Counted from the first letter of the stretch, positions 16,635 through 26,330 are shown. The stretch: 64,000 bases of DNA from Novosphingobium terrae (GCF_017163935.1 NZ_JABVZR010000002.1:2356001-2420000); one strand, 5' to 3'. Notes: a model not told the origin generated them from the letters alone. Made by a program: numbers and translations.

Positions 16635-17510
16635 ATGACTAACATCAATTCAGTCACGACCACCCCGATCCTCGGCTTGTCGGACAGGCTGTCAAACTTT
16701 CCCCTGCAGGCCACAAAGCCGGACCCGCAGGCGGATTTAACCGGTTCGGACGATACAGGGCCGCCTCCGCTTCAACTGACTGTCGTGCAGCCCGGTGATT
16801 TCACGAAGACCATTTACGACCAGCAGATGCAAGCGGCCGCGGCGGTCGGTCAGGACACCCAGTCGCTGGCTGAATATACGGCAGCGGCCTTTCAGGTGAT
16901 CATGGCAAAGCGGCCAGATCTGGCTCATGTCAAATTCGATTTTGTGTCTGATCAGGGCTCGGTCAAGGTCGTCTCGGATGCGCTGAGCGAGAAGGACCGG
17001 CAATGGCTTGAGGACCAGCTCAATGCCAACAGCGGGCTTGTCGATGCCATGAACAGCTACAACACTGATTTGGGTAAGGTGCAGGCTCTGGCTGCCAAGG
17101 CCAATTCTGAAAATTCGACTGCCGCCCCGCTGCCGCCAACCCGTGCGATCGATGGTTCGGTTCGCTTCCTTGCTTTGCTGCAGGGTGTGGTGAACGCGGA
17201 GCGACAGGTTGCCTGGTCTCCCGATGAAACGGATACAGACGGTCAGGGCGCGCCGATTGATCTTGCTTCGGTGAGCACCTATTCTCTGGCGGGGATGATC
17301 GATGCCAAGCGGCAACTTGATGCCTTACAAAATGGTAATATTATCAGTTATATGAAGGATGGTCGAGTTCTCTATGGGCAACGCGGCGATGACGATCCCT
17401 ATGCCTCTGCCGGGGCAATCGGCCAAGCATTTCTGGTGGATTCTTCATCGAACCATGCGTTGGCCTCCTGGGGTCTTGGGCAAGGGCCAGCGGTGGATCG
17501 CCTGGTGTGA
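16635..17510 (+). CDS. hypothetical protein
   Basis: 291 residues from the ATG at 16635, with AAGGA just upstream. There is no signal peptide or membrane segment. The protein is hydrophilic and Asp/Gln-rich with Pro-rich stretches (DDTGPPPLQLTVVQPGDF) and ends GLGQGPAVDRLV. I do not recognise a family. An unusually AT-rich stretch of about 90 bases (16546-16634) precedes it, probably its promoter. The lower GC of the gene compared with the catabolic clusters could mean a recent arrival, but this is a visual impression. Confidence 0.65.
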   Translation: MTNINSVTTTPILGLSDRLSNFPLQATKPDPQADLTGSDDTGPPPLQLTVVQPGDFTKTIYDQQMQAAAAVGQDTQSLAEYTAAAFQVIMAKRPDLAHVKFDFVSDQGSVKVVSDALSEKDRQWLEDQLNANSGLVDAMNSYNTDLGKVQALAAKANSENSTAAPLPPTRAIDGSVRFLALLQGVVNAERQVAWSPDETDTDGQGAPIDLASVSTYSLAGMIDAKRQLDALQNGNIISYMKDGRVLYGQRGDDDPYASAGAIGQAFLVDSSSNHALASWGLGQGPAVDRLV

Positions 17511-17756
17511 TAGGGCGACTCGCGTTACCAAAGCTTGATGCGTTGGGCCTCAGGCTGATCATCATGGATATGGGCCACCAATTTACCGCTATCGGTAGAA
17601 ACCAGTGATCTGCCGAGGCCAGATGAGGTGTGCGAGATTTGGTCCAGATCGGGGATGCTGCCTTGCTCTTGTCGACGTTTCGTATTGATGGCAAAATTTC
17701 CGTTCAAGCGAAGGTTGGGTTCACTGCCCCGGCAAACCCACGCAAAGGTAGCTGAA

Positions 17757-18545
17757 ATGCGGTTCTTGTATGGCGTGCTTATCCTGCTCGGCTTATTTGC
17801 GGGTGTGACAACACCGGCATATGCGCGGGATTTGACCAAAACCGATCCTGATCGCGCCCGGATACTGGACGCAGCCCGTCAATTTGCCGTCCTTGGCACT
17901 AGCCAGGCATCCGAAGAGATCAAGTGGGTCGTTCGAGACCTCTACAGGGATGGCGATGTTGCCTATCTTTGTGCGGCTCGAGTAACGGATGGTGCTATCG
18001 ATCGTACGGACGATGCCATTGATGGCTATCTCTTCGGGCTGAAGCGGTTTGCGGGAGCATGGTCCGTCGCGGCGGAAACGGGAACCTTTTTCTCTGCGAA
18101 GGCCAAGCCGTCCGATTGCTGGTACAAGGACAAAACGATCCAGTCACAAGCAGATGTCGAAGCGTTTTTGCAAGCCAATGCTGTCGATGTGACTCGGTTG
18201 AAGGCGCAGAGCGATGAGGAAGACAAGGTTGTGCAAACCTATCAACGCATGGCGGAAAGAGCGTCTCCGCCCAAAGGAGGGTGGCTGGTTGCCACGCAGA
18301 AGCAGGCAATGGATTTGGCCATTGGATTGCTGAGCAGGCATCAGCTCACCACCGTAAAGCCTGATTGCCTCAGCGTTGATGTCGTGGGCGATGACACAGC
18401 CTTTTATCTTGTCGAATTCGATGTGCAAAGCGGCCCTGCCTGCAAGGGGCCAGCGCGACTTTTCGCCATTGCGATAGACCGTGCGACTGGCCGTATGACA
18501 ACCGATGCCGCCAAGCCCAACGGGTTGCTGCGGCCAATCGAGTGA
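17757..18545 (+). CDS. secreted hypothetical protein
   Basis: 262 residues from the ATG at 17757, preceded by AAAGG. The N-terminus MRFLYGVLILLGLFAGVTTP followed by AYA is a clear Sec signal. The mature protein has four Cys (in YLCAARV, SDCWYKD, PDCLSV and GPACKGP), consistent with two disulfides in the periplasm. A WVVRDLYRDGDVAYLCAARV segment near the start recalls small periplasmic proteins of unknown function. No family assigned. Confidence 0.72.
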   Translation: MRFLYGVLILLGLFAGVTTPAYARDLTKTDPDRARILDAARQFAVLGTSQASEEIKWVVRDLYRDGDVAYLCAARVTDGAIDRTDDAIDGYLFGLKRFAGAWSVAAETGTFFSAKAKPSDCWYKDKTIQSQADVEAFLQANAVDVTRLKAQSDEEDKVVQTYQRMAERASPPKGGWLVATQKQAMDLAIGLLSRHQLTTVKPDCLSVDVVGDDTAFYLVEFDVQSGPACKGPARLFAIAIDRATGRMTTDAAKPNGLLRPIE

Positions 18546-18770
18546 ACATATGTTGATCGCGCTGGGTGTGACATTTTCGATATGTGCATTGCAGATTGTA
18601 TTTCATGAAGATGCTATCGGTTTCGAAGACATGACGGGCCACGCGCCATTGGATCGGTCTTCACGGCGGGAAGGCCTTGGATCAACGTGGGTAGAGATAT
18701 TTGCGAAACGCAGGTAAAGATCGATTGCATCGAATTTTGCAATAATGATAGCTATTCATGGTGTCAGCCT

Positions 18771-19223
18771 ATGCCAAAACTTGATCTCGCAGCCATTTCT
18801 GCTACGAACTACACGAATTATCCGGCGCCGTTCGACGTGCCTGTACAAGGTCGGTGGAGCAAGCGTCTGGCGCTGGCGGGTGGACTCCAGTCGCTTGGCG
18901 CAAGCCATGTTGTGCTGAAGCCTGGCGCTTGGTCCGCGCAGCGACATTGGCATAGCGGCGAGGATGAACTTATCGTTATGCTGACAGGTCTTGCGGTGCT
19001 GATTGAAGATGGGGGCCGCACCACGCTTGGGCCTGGCGATATTGCTACCTTTCCGGCCGACGTTGCCAATGGCCATCACATCATCAATGAGGGTACGGAG
19101 GATTGCTCCTATCTGGCGGTTAGTGCCGGCCCCGATAAAGGGGGTATCTATCCTGATATCGACATGCTTTGGAATGATCAGGGATGTTATCTGCACAAGG
19201 ATGGAACGCCTTATCCCATTTAA
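18771..19223 (+). CDS. cupin-domain protein
   Basis: 150 residues from the ATG at 18771. The two cupin motifs are visible: QRHWHSGEDELIVMLTGLAVL (His, His and Glu ligands) and GDIATFPADVANGHHIIN (second His). Single-domain cupins with this pattern can be metal-binding enzymes or sugar/aromatic-binding proteins; the function is not clear. It stands alone, with about 770 bases of apparently empty sequence after it. Confidence 0.82.
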   Translation: MPKLDLAAISATNYTNYPAPFDVPVQGRWSKRLALAGGLQSLGASHVVLKPGAWSAQRHWHSGEDELIVMLTGLAVLIEDGGRTTLGPGDIATFPADVANGHHIINEGTEDCSYLAVSAGPDKGGIYPDIDMLWNDQGCYLHKDGTPYPI

Positions 19224-19993
19224 AACTCACTGCCTGAGCATATACTGAGACGTGCTTATGGCGGCGGATAAAGGTTTTGTTTTTTTTCGGTAAGCTCTTG
19301 CCTCGAAATCACACATCCAATTGAAAGATTAAACGCCAGCAAAGTCCGTTTTTAGAGAGCGTCGACATCGCTGCCGTATATTCAAGCGCTTCATCGCCGC
19401 TTGCTGCGGCCTTGATGGATTCGATTGCTTTTGCGCGAATTGTTGCGATTCCCCAATCAAAATGCCTCGTGCACATGTTTGGCCGAAAGAGGGCGGGCGG
19501 CGTTGGCGGACGAGATGCAACCCCTTGTGCTTCTTTATTTGTCCCAAATCGATCTTCATCGGCGACATATTGCTGGCCAGTACAAATCCGCGAGATGGCA
19601 GTGGCAACTGCCCGCTATCCGCCTGTGGTGCTGTTAATCACGCTGGACATGTAGAGCCTCTCGCGCTTGCCACCGCCTCTCCTGGATGCCTTGCCCCGGA
19701 GAATCATGTTTGTTGCTGGCGCCGGATGGTCTGAACCTGTGCGCGCGGCAGTGCCGAGACGCTGCCGCACACGAGGTGAGATGGCTTTGCCGTGCGATCA
19801 GGGGAAACTTCCATGATCAATGTCGTGGTCGATCGGTTGCCTTCTCCGCGTACCGTGGGCAGGGCCACACGCCTGCACCGGCTCCAGGCGGCATTTTGAT
19901 TGCGTTCCCCAATATAAAATGAATTGCCTATTGTGGAATAGTGGCGAGTGAGGATAAGGAATGTCGCAGAGATTCTAAAAAGAGAGGACAGCC
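19224..19993. other. long intergenic region upstream of salicylate cluster
   Basis: I find no supportable gene. Short frames at 19329-19607 (minus) and 19412-19734 (plus) lack motifs and ribosome-binding sites. Near the downstream end, GCCTATTGTGGAATAGTGGC (19926-19945) is a partial palindrome about 50 bases before the oxygenase start and could be an operator for the cluster's IclR regulator. The middle may be decayed coding sequence. Confidence 0.45.
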
Positions 19994-21253
19994 ATGAGTC
20001 CGCATCAGGCGCCCCCCGCCAACGCAAAGGACATCGCGTCGCCTTGGCGCGATGATGGGTCGAGCAGGATCCCGTCTCCGGTCTACACCAGTCGCGAGAT
20101 TTACGATCTCGAGCTGGAGCGTATCTTCTACGGCAAACACTGGAGCTATGTCGGGCTGGAGATCGAGGTGCCTGAAGCCGGCTGCTTCAAGCGCACCGCG
20201 ATCGGCGAGCGCTCGGTTATCATGATCCGCAACCGCAAGGGTGAGATCAATGTGCTGGAAAACCGCTGCGCCCACCGCGCCATGCGTTTCTGTCAGGAGC
20301 GCAGCGGCAAGGTGAAAACGCTGGTCTGCCCCTATCACCAGTGGAACTACAATCATGACGGCAAGCTGCTGGGGGTTCCCTTCCAGCGCGGCGTGAAGGG
20401 CAATGGTGGTATGCCGGAGGACTTTTCGCTGGAGGATCACCCGCTCAACCGGCTCAAGGTCGAGGTGCGCAACGGGGTGGTCTTTGCCTGTTTTGACCAT
20501 GAGGTCGAGGATCTGGAAACCTATCTCGGCCCTGAAATCCTGGCCTGTTTCGATCGCACCTTCGATGGCCGCCAGTTGACGCTTCACGGCTATTCGCGCC
20601 AGCGCATTCCGGGCAATTGGAAGCTGATGATGGAGAACATCAAGGACCCTTACCATCCCGGCTTGCTCCACACCTGGTTCGTCACCTTCGGCTTGTGGCG
20701 GGCCGACAATGAGTCGCAGCTGCGGATCGACGAGAAGGGGCGCCACGCTGCCATGCTGTCGCGTCGTGCGCAGAAGGTCACCGAAAACGTTGCCGAGGGC
20801 GTGACCAGCTTCCGCCAGAACATGACACTGCATGACATGCGCCTGCTCGACATCGTGCAGGAGGACTGGTGGGGGCAGCACACGGTTTGCATGACCACTG
20901 TCTTTCCCAATGTGATCTTCCAGCAGCAGGTCAACTCGCTCTCGACCCGCCAGATCATCCCGGTTGGGCCCGACGCGTTCGATTTCGTCTGGACCCATTT
21001 CGGTTTTGCCGAGGACAGCGAGGAGATGACCCAGCGGCGTCTCACCCAGGCCAATCTGTTCGGTCCGGCAGGCTTCGTCTCGGCCGACGATGGCGAAGTC
21101 ATCGAATTCAGCCAGGAGGGCTTCCGGCAGGCGCCCGAATTCTCGACCCTGTGTGAGCTGGGCGGCCGCGATGTCGGCCCGACCGAGCACAATGTCACCG
21201 AGACTCTTATTCGCGGTATGTACCGCTATTGGCGTGAGGTGATGGAGCTGTGA
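19994..21253 (+). CDS. nagG: salicylate 5-hydroxylase large (alpha) subunit, Rieske oxygenase
   Basis: 419 residues. The Rieske [2Fe-2S] motif is C92-x-H94 (RCAHRAMRFC) with C112-x2-H115 (CPYHQW). The mononuclear iron site appears as D218, H221 and H226 in KDPYHPGLLH. The sequence is close to what I recall of NagG of Ralstonia U2, including WSYVGLEIEVPEAG and NLFGPAGFVSADDGEVIE. It would hydroxylate salicylate to gentisate using O2 and electrons from a ferredoxin. The beta subunit follows with a TGATG overlap, and gentisate dioxygenase lies downstream, which supports the substrate. Related substrates such as anthranilate are possible. Confidence 0.88.
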   Translation: MSPHQAPPANAKDIASPWRDDGSSRIPSPVYTSREIYDLELERIFYGKHWSYVGLEIEVPEAGCFKRTAIGERSVIMIRNRKGEINVLENRCAHRAMRFCQERSGKVKTLVCPYHQWNYNHDGKLLGVPFQRGVKGNGGMPEDFSLEDHPLNRLKVEVRNGVVFACFDHEVEDLETYLGPEILACFDRTFDGRQLTLHGYSRQRIPGNWKLMMENIKDPYHPGLLHTWFVTFGLWRADNESQLRIDEKGRHAAMLSRRAQKVTENVAEGVTSFRQNMTLHDMRLLDIVQEDWWGQHTVCMTTVFPNVIFQQQVNSLSTRQIIPVGPDAFDFVWTHFGFAEDSEEMTQRRLTQANLFGPAGFVSADDGEVIEFSQEGFRQAPEFSTLCELGGRDVGPTEHNVTETLIRGMYRYWREVMEL

Positions 21254-21726
21254 TGACCAGGATATCCCTGCGCGAAGATATCGCCGAACTGATGGCAGCC
21301 TATGCTCATTGCCTTGATGATGGCGAGCTTGCTGCATGGCCCGACTTTTTCACCTCCGACGCCTGGTATCGTGTTGTTCCGCGTGAGAATTTCGAACGCG
21401 ATCTGCCGCTCAGCACGCTTTCGCTGCAGGGGCACGGGATGATGCGTGATCGCCTTTACGGGGTGGAAAGCACCATATTCCATGCCCCCTATTACCAGCG
21501 ACACATCCTCAGCCAGACACATATCGTCTCGCATGAGGACGACACGATCGAGGCCCGGACCAACTATCTGGTGCTGCGCACGAAGCGTGATCTGCCACCG
21601 GAAATCTTCAACACCGGTGTTTATCACGACCGGATCGTGGCCACGCCGCAGGGCTTGAAGTTCGCCCAGCGCTTTTGCGTTTTCGACAATGATCTTATTC
21701 CCAACTCGCTGATCTTCCCGATCTGA
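21253..21726 (+). CDS. nagH: salicylate 5-hydroxylase small (beta) subunit
   Basis: 157 residues from the ATG at 21253, which overlaps the stop of the alpha-subunit gene. It has the NTF2-like fold of ring-hydroxylating beta subunits: an N-terminal helix LREDIAELMAAYAHCLDDGE, then WPDFFTSDAWYRVVPRENF and the C-terminal strand GLKFAQRFCVFDNDLI. Beta subunits stabilise the alpha3beta3 oxygenase. The length and the RDRLYGVESTIFHAPYYQRH segment fit NagH-type proteins. Confidence 0.9.
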   Translation: MTRISLREDIAELMAAYAHCLDDGELAAWPDFFTSDAWYRVVPRENFERDLPLSTLSLQGHGMMRDRLYGVESTIFHAPYYQRHILSQTHIVSHEDDTIEARTNYLVLRTKRDLPPEIFNTGVYHDRIVATPQGLKFAQRFCVFDNDLIPNSLIFPI

Positions 21727-21803
21727 AGGGAGAGCGATGCGCGCCTGGTCGCCGGGGATGGCTGCCTGTCCCCGGTGCAGCGCCGTTTTACAAAGGATAT
21801 CCT

Positions 21804-22121
21804 ATGTCCCAATTCATCGTGGTGAACCGCGAGGGTGCCGAGGCCGTTGTGGAGGGCGAGGCTGGCCTGACCCTGATGGAAATCATCCGCGACGCCGGCT
21901 TCGACGAGTTGCTGGCGATGTGCGGAGGCTGCCTCTCCTGCGCGACCTGCCACGTCTATGTGGAGGGTGATGCCGTTGCGGCCCTTCCCGAGATCGGCGA
22001 GGATGAAGACGATCTTCTGGGGGCGGTGGAGAGCCGCAAGGAAGGCTCGCGCCTGTCGTGTCAGATTCCCTTCTCGCCCGAAATGGCCGGGTTGCGGGTG
22101 ACCATCGCGCCGGAACAATGA
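21804..22121 (+). CDS. [2Fe-2S] ferredoxin, adrenodoxin/putidaredoxin type
   Basis: 105 residues. Cluster ligands are C40, C46, C49 and C86 in the pattern CGGCLSCATCHVYV ... LSCQI. An extra Cys (C43) makes the loop a regular C-x2-C-x2-C-x2-C. It should carry electrons from the FAD reductase at 28.6 kb to the Rieske oxygenase. The classic nag system uses a Rieske-type ferredoxin, so this electron chain is of a different (class IIA-like) kind. A paralogue lies at 48.8 kb. Confidence 0.93.
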   Translation: MSQFIVVNREGAEAVVEGEAGLTLMEIIRDAGFDELLAMCGGCLSCATCHVYVEGDAVAALPEIGEDEDDLLGAVESRKEGSRLSCQIPFSPEMAGLRVTIAPEQ

Positions 22122-22211
22122 TGGGCAAACCACTGCGCTCTTGACCCGCGTCAATTGCAATTGGCAGCAATCCCAAGCAAAGCGTCCGGCATCACATCTG
22201 CTGGAGCTGAC

Positions 22212-22994
22212 ATGGCCATGGACGAAGAACAGACACCCAAGCGGCGGGCGGGTATCCAGTCGGTCGAGATTGGGCTCAATGTGCTCGATGCGCTGGCCGG
22301 TCTTGGCAAGCCTTCGGCCCTGTCCGCGATCGTGCAGCGTTGCGGCCTGTCTCCTTCGCAAACTCACCGCTACCTTGCCAGCCTGATCGTGGCGGGCATG
22401 GCGCGGCAGGATGCTGCGGGCAACTATGATTTGGGGCCTGCCGCATTGCGCCTTGGCCTCGGGGCGCTGGCGCGCACCGATGTCTTCCAGACTGCCGATC
22501 TGGCCATCGCCGAATTCGTCGAAAAGACCGGGAGAACGGTGCAGATCACCGCGTTGGGGCCGTTTGGCCCTACCGTGGTGCGCTGGCATGTCGGCTCGCC
22601 GCCGGTCGTCACCTCGCTGAGTGTCGGCTCGATGCTGCCGCTGTTGCGATCGGCGACGGGCCATATTTTCCTGGCCTTTCTGCCCGCGCGCGAGACGCGC
22701 GAACTGGTCGCCAAGGAAACCGCGCCGGGCTATGGACTGAGACCCGTCGATGTCGAAGGCTTACGCCGGCGAGTGCGGGCGGCGGGCGAATCGAGTGTCG
22801 ATGGCACCGTGATCCCCGGCTTGCGCGCCATCGCCTTTCCGATCTTCGACCTGCAATCGCGCCCGATCCTCACCGCCACCATGCTGTCCAGCGATGCTTT
22901 CGATCCGGAGCATGATCGGGCCATCGCGGCGCAGTTGCGCGAGGTCTGCCTGTCGATCAGTGCCCAATTCGGCGGCAAGCCACCGGTGGACTGA
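22212..22994 (+). CDS. IclR-family transcriptional regulator
   Basis: 260 residues from the ATG at 22212 (GGAG at 22203-22206); the ATG at 22218 is also possible. The winged helix (VEIGLNVLDALAGLGKPSAL, CGLSPSQTHRYLASLIVAG) and the effector domain (GPFGPTVVRWHVG, LPLLRSATGHIFLAF, GLRAIAFPIFD) are typical. It sits between the ferredoxin and gentisate dioxygenase genes in the same direction and very probably controls the salicylate/gentisate cluster in response to an aromatic ligand. Confidence 0.93.
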   Translation: MAMDEEQTPKRRAGIQSVEIGLNVLDALAGLGKPSALSAIVQRCGLSPSQTHRYLASLIVAGMARQDAAGNYDLGPAALRLGLGALARTDVFQTADLAIAEFVEKTGRTVQITALGPFGPTVVRWHVGSPPVVTSLSVGSMLPLLRSATGHIFLAFLPARETRELVAKETAPGYGLRPVDVEGLRRRVRAAGESSVDGTVIPGLRAIAFPIFDLQSRPILTATMLSSDAFDPEHDRAIAAQLREVCLSISAQFGGKPPVD

Positions 22995-23000
22995 CGTTAC

Positions 23001-23018
23001 GCACCTTCAATATGGTGC
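23001..23018. promoter_or_regulatory. small palindrome upstream of gentisate dioxygenase gene
   Basis: GCACC (23001-23005) and GGTGC (23014-23018) form an inverted repeat in the gap between the IclR gene and the gentisate genes. A TTGACA (-35-like) sequence follows near 23025-23030. The location suits an IclR operator and a second promoter in the cluster, but the site is short and unproven. Confidence 0.35.
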
Positions 23019-23202
23019 AAATGATTTGACAATGTGAAACAACTCCTGCAGGTTGCCTTCAGCAGCCGGCAGGAGATCGGTCGCCTGGGACATGCCTGAC
23101 ACAAGGTGGCAAAGTCCCGCGCAGATCTCCTCCGGCCGGTCATGGGCGGCTGCGGCGCATGTCGCGCCTCGCCCCGGAACCGAGAGCCAATGCGGAGGCG
23201 AA

Positions 23203-24255
23203 ATGACCAAATCCCTGCCCAATGCGCAGCATGACCAACTCGCGGCGCTCTATGAGGAGATGGCGCCCGAAAGTCTGACGCCGCTCTGGGAAATCCTGAG
23301 TGCGCTGGTGTTGAGCGAGCCCGAAAGTCCGGCTCGTGTACATCGCTGGAACTATCAGTCGGCGCGCAACCATCTGATGCGGGCGGGCGATCTCATCAGC
23401 GCGGAGGAGGCCGAGCGCCGTGTGCTGATCCTGGAGAATCCGGGACTTAAGGGTCAATCGTCGATCACGCCCAGCCTCTACGCGGGTCTCCAAATGATCC
23501 TGCCCGGCGAAGTCGCGCCCTGTCACCGCCACAGCCAATGCGCCCTGCGCTTCGTGATCGAAGGGGAGGGGGCCTATACGGCAGTCGATGGGGAGAAGGC
23601 GATCATGCATCCTTTCGACCTGGTGCTGACCCCGGGCGGCCAGTGGCACGACCATGGCAATCCCACAGACACACCGATGATCTGGCTCGATGGCCTGGAT
23701 ATTCCCACCGTCCGCCATTTTGACGCCAGCTTCGCCGAAAAGCTGCCCGAGGCGATGCACCCTGAAACGGTCGAGCCCGGCGACACGCTGGCCCGTTATG
23801 GTCACAACATGCGCCCGATGCGCGGCGGTGTGGCTGACCGCCGCCCGTCCCATCAGCCCTTGTTTCACTATCCCTATGCCGATTGGCGCCCGGCGCTCGA
23901 CGCCATGGCCGCCAAGGCCCAGATCGATCCGCATCTTGGCCATGCGCTCGAATTCCTCAATCCGGCCGACGGCGGCGCGATCATGCCGACCATCTCGGCC
24001 CATGTACGCCTGATCCCGCAAGGCTATCGCACCCGCCCGCGCCGTTCGACCGATGGTACGACCTTCGTGGTGGTGGAAGGAAGCGGCGAGGCGATCGTGG
24101 ATGGGGAAAGGCTTGCGCTTTCGCCCCGCGACATCTTCGTCATTCCATCATGGAAGGCGCTGGAATTCGTGGCGGAAAGCCAACTCGTCCTGTTCGGATT
24201 TTCGGACAAGACCTCTCAAATCAAACTCAATCTCTATCGGGAAGATCTGGCATGA
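23203..24255 (+). CDS. gentisate 1,2-dioxygenase
   Basis: 350 residues from the ATG at 23203 with a strong GGAGG at 23194-23198. It is a bicupin. The iron ligands are in the first cupin, H108 and H110 (PCHRHSQCALRFVIEG) and H149 with H151 (GGQWHDHGN). WNYQSARNHLMRAG and the SDKTSQ-type C-terminus are familiar from gentisate dioxygenases. It opens the gentisate ring with O2 to give maleylpyruvate. The next gene, fumarylpyruvate hydrolase, overlaps it by four bases. Confidence 0.95.
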   Translation: MTKSLPNAQHDQLAALYEEMAPESLTPLWEILSALVLSEPESPARVHRWNYQSARNHLMRAGDLISAEEAERRVLILENPGLKGQSSITPSLYAGLQMILPGEVAPCHRHSQCALRFVIEGEGAYTAVDGEKAIMHPFDLVLTPGGQWHDHGNPTDTPMIWLDGLDIPTVRHFDASFAEKLPEAMHPETVEPGDTLARYGHNMRPMRGGVADRRPSHQPLFHYPYADWRPALDAMAAKAQIDPHLGHALEFLNPADGGAIMPTISAHVRLIPQGYRTRPRRSTDGTTFVVVEGSGEAIVDGERLALSPRDIFVIPSWKALEFVAESQLVLFGFSDKTSQIKLNLYREDLA

Positions 24256-24947
24256 TGCTGTTCGAAGCATGTCCTCCAACGCTGGCCCAAACGACGGGCG
24301 GCGATGATTATCCGGTCCGCCGTATCTTCTGTATTGGCCGCAACTATGCGGCTCATGCTCGCGAGATGGGCAAGGACCCGGAGCGAGATCCGCCTTTCTT
24401 CTTCACGAAATGGGCTGAAACCCTGGTGCCCAGCGGCTCGACCATCGCCTATCCGTCTCAAACCGGCAATTTCCATTATGAAGCCGAACTGGTCGTCGCG
24501 ATCGGCAAGGCCGGGCGAGACATTCCGGTCGTGCAGGCGCTCGATCACGTCTACGGCTATGCCACCGGCCTCGACATGACGCGCCGCGATCTGCAACTGG
24601 TCGCTCGTGAGCAGGGCCGGCCCTGGGATACCGGCAAGAATGTCGAGCAATCCTCACCCATCGGGCCGATCCACCCGGCCAGCGAGATCGGACATCCTGC
24701 AAAGGGCGCGATCCGCCTCACCGTCAATGGACACGTGAAGCAGGATGCCGATCTGGCGGATCTTATTTGGCCGGTGGCCGATGTGATCGCCTACATCAGC
24801 CTGTTCTACCGCCTTGAGCCGGGCGATCTGATCTACACCGGCACTCCCGCAGGCGTCGGGGCCGTGGTGGAGGGCGATGTGATCGTCGTGACCATCGACG
24901 GTCTGGAGCCCACCGAGGTCACGGTCGGCGCGCCCGTCCGGGATTGA
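24252..24947 (+). CDS. fumarylpyruvate hydrolase (FAH family)
   Basis: 231 residues, starting at the ATGA overlap with gentisate dioxygenase. The FAH-family metal site is seen as E77-x-E79 (NFHYEAELVVAIG) and D108 (GYATGLDMTRRDLQ). IFCIGRNYAAHAREMG and GDLIYTGTPAGVG are typical of the short FAH proteins that act on fumarylpyruvate or acylpyruvates. It cleaves fumarylpyruvate to fumarate and pyruvate, the last step of the gentisate path. Confidence 0.93.
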   Translation: MMLFEACPPTLAQTTGGDDYPVRRIFCIGRNYAAHAREMGKDPERDPPFFFTKWAETLVPSGSTIAYPSQTGNFHYEAELVVAIGKAGRDIPVVQALDHVYGYATGLDMTRRDLQLVAREQGRPWDTGKNVEQSSPIGPIHPASEIGHPAKGAIRLTVNGHVKQDADLADLIWPVADVIAYISLFYRLEPGDLIYTGTPAGVGAVVEGDVIVVTIDGLEPTEVTVGAPVRD

Positions 24948-25007
24948 GCCTGCAATCTGGCCATAGTTCACAGGCGACGCAAGATCGCCGCATGAGGAGA
25001 GAATCTG

Positions 25008-26330
25008 ATGGCAGCAGTTATAGCGGAGGCGCAGCGCGCCTCCGCCATTGATGGCGCGCGCTTTGGCCCCTTCCAACTGGGGATCGCCGCGCTTTGCGCC
25101 CTGATCGCCGGTCTGGACGGGTTCGATACGCAGGCGATTGCTTATGTCGCGCCCAGCATCGCGGAGGTTTGGGGTCTGGACAAGGCGGCCTTCGGGCCGA
25201 TCTTCGGGGCCGGCCTGCTCGGCCTGACCATCGGCGCCTTCCTGCTGAGCCCCATTGCAGATCGGGTCGGGCGCAAGGCTGTCATTCTCTTCTGCACGGC
25301 GGTGTTCGGGCTCTTTGCCCTGCTCACGGCAAGGGCTGCCAATATGGAGCAACTGCTGGCCTATCGCCTGCTGACCGGCATCGGTCTTGGCGGGGCGATG
25401 CCCAATCTGATCGCGATCACCAATGAATATGCCCCCTCGCGCCTGAAGGCCACGCTGGTGACGGTGATGTTCTGCGGCTTTCCCCTGGGCTCCACGATCG
25501 GCGGCATGATCAGTGCGCCGTTGATCGCGCGTTTCGGTTGGGAAGCGGTGTTTGTGCTGGGCGGCATTTTGCCGGTGGTCCTGCTTCCGGTGCTCTGGTT
25601 TGCCATGCCGGAATCGGCGCGTTTTCTGGCGATGGGGAAGAATGCGGAAGCGCGGCTGACGCCTATCCTGAAACGCATCGATCCTTCGCTCACGCCATCG
25701 AGCTTTATCGCGCAAATGCGCGGCGAAGCCTCCGATGCGACGCGGCAGCGTTTCCCCGTCATCGAACTGTTTCATGACGGGCGCGGGCGGACCACAGTGC
25801 TGCTCTGGCTGGCCTTCTTCATGAATTTGCTGGTGATGTATTTTCTGGTGAACTGGCTACCCTCCTTGCTGCGCGGGTCGGGCCTGCCGCTCTCGATCGC
25901 CATCATCTCCACCGCTGTGCTCAATCTGGGCGGGGTGGTCGGCGCTATCGTGCTCGGGCGACTGATCGACAAGCGGGAGCCGGCGCTGATCCTCGGGCTG
26001 GCCTATGTCGCATCTGCGCTCTTCATCGTGCTGGTGGCCTATGCGGGCACCAATGTTGTCCTGCTGCTGGCGGGCGCCGCGTTGGCCGGCTTCGGCGTGG
26101 TGGGCGGGCAAATCGGGCTCAATGCGGTGGCCGCCTCGACCTATCCCACCGCAGTGCGCGCAACGGGCGTGGGTTGGGCGCTGGGCGTCGGACGGATCGG
26201 CTCGATCGTCGGACCGGTTGCGGGCGGAGCGCTGCTCGCACTGGGCTGGACGAGCCAGCAGCTGATCCTCACCGCCGTGATTCCCGCTCTGATCGCTGCT
26301 GGTGCCGTTTTTCTCCTTCGCAAGATTTGA
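25008..26330 (+). CDS. MFS aromatic acid:H+ symporter (AAHS family)
   Basis: 440 residues with 12 predicted helices. The AAHS-type loop-1 motif DGFDTQAIAYVAPSIAEVWG is present in TM1, and the MFS signature LSPIADRVGRKAV follows between TM2 and TM3. Relatives (PcaK, BenK, GenK) import aromatic acids with protons; salicylate or gentisate is the likely substrate here from context. The isomerase gene begins at its stop codon (TGATG). Confidence 0.92.
   Translation: MAAVIAEAQRASAIDGARFGPFQLGIAALCALIAGLDGFDTQAIAYVAPSIAEVWGLDKAAFGPIFGAGLLGLTIGAFLLSPIADRVGRKAVILFCTAVFGLFALLTARAANMEQLLAYRLLTGIGLGGAMPNLIAITNEYAPSRLKATLVTVMFCGFPLGSTIGGMISAPLIARFGWEAVFVLGGILPVVLLPVLWFAMPESARFLAMGKNAEARLTPILKRIDPSLTPSSFIAQMRGEASDATRQRFPVIELFHDGRGRTTVLLWLAFFMNLLVMYFLVNWLPSLLRGSGLPLSIAIISTAVLNLGGVVGAIVLGRLIDKREPALILGLAYVASALFIVLVAYAGTNVVLLLAGAALAGFGVVGGQIGLNAVAASTYPTAVRATGVGWALGVGRIGSIVGPVAGGALLALGWTSQQLILTAVIPALIAAGAVFLLRKI

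Noticed and set aside
17525..17839. 104-residue open frame on the minus strand with a protein-like C-terminal part
   Set aside because: It overlaps the start of the secreted protein gene, has no good start or motif; a remnant is possible but not supportable.
19928..21337. 469-residue open frame on the minus strand
   Set aside because: It covers the Rieske oxygenase gene in reverse; no motif, and the oxygenase on the plus strand is certain.
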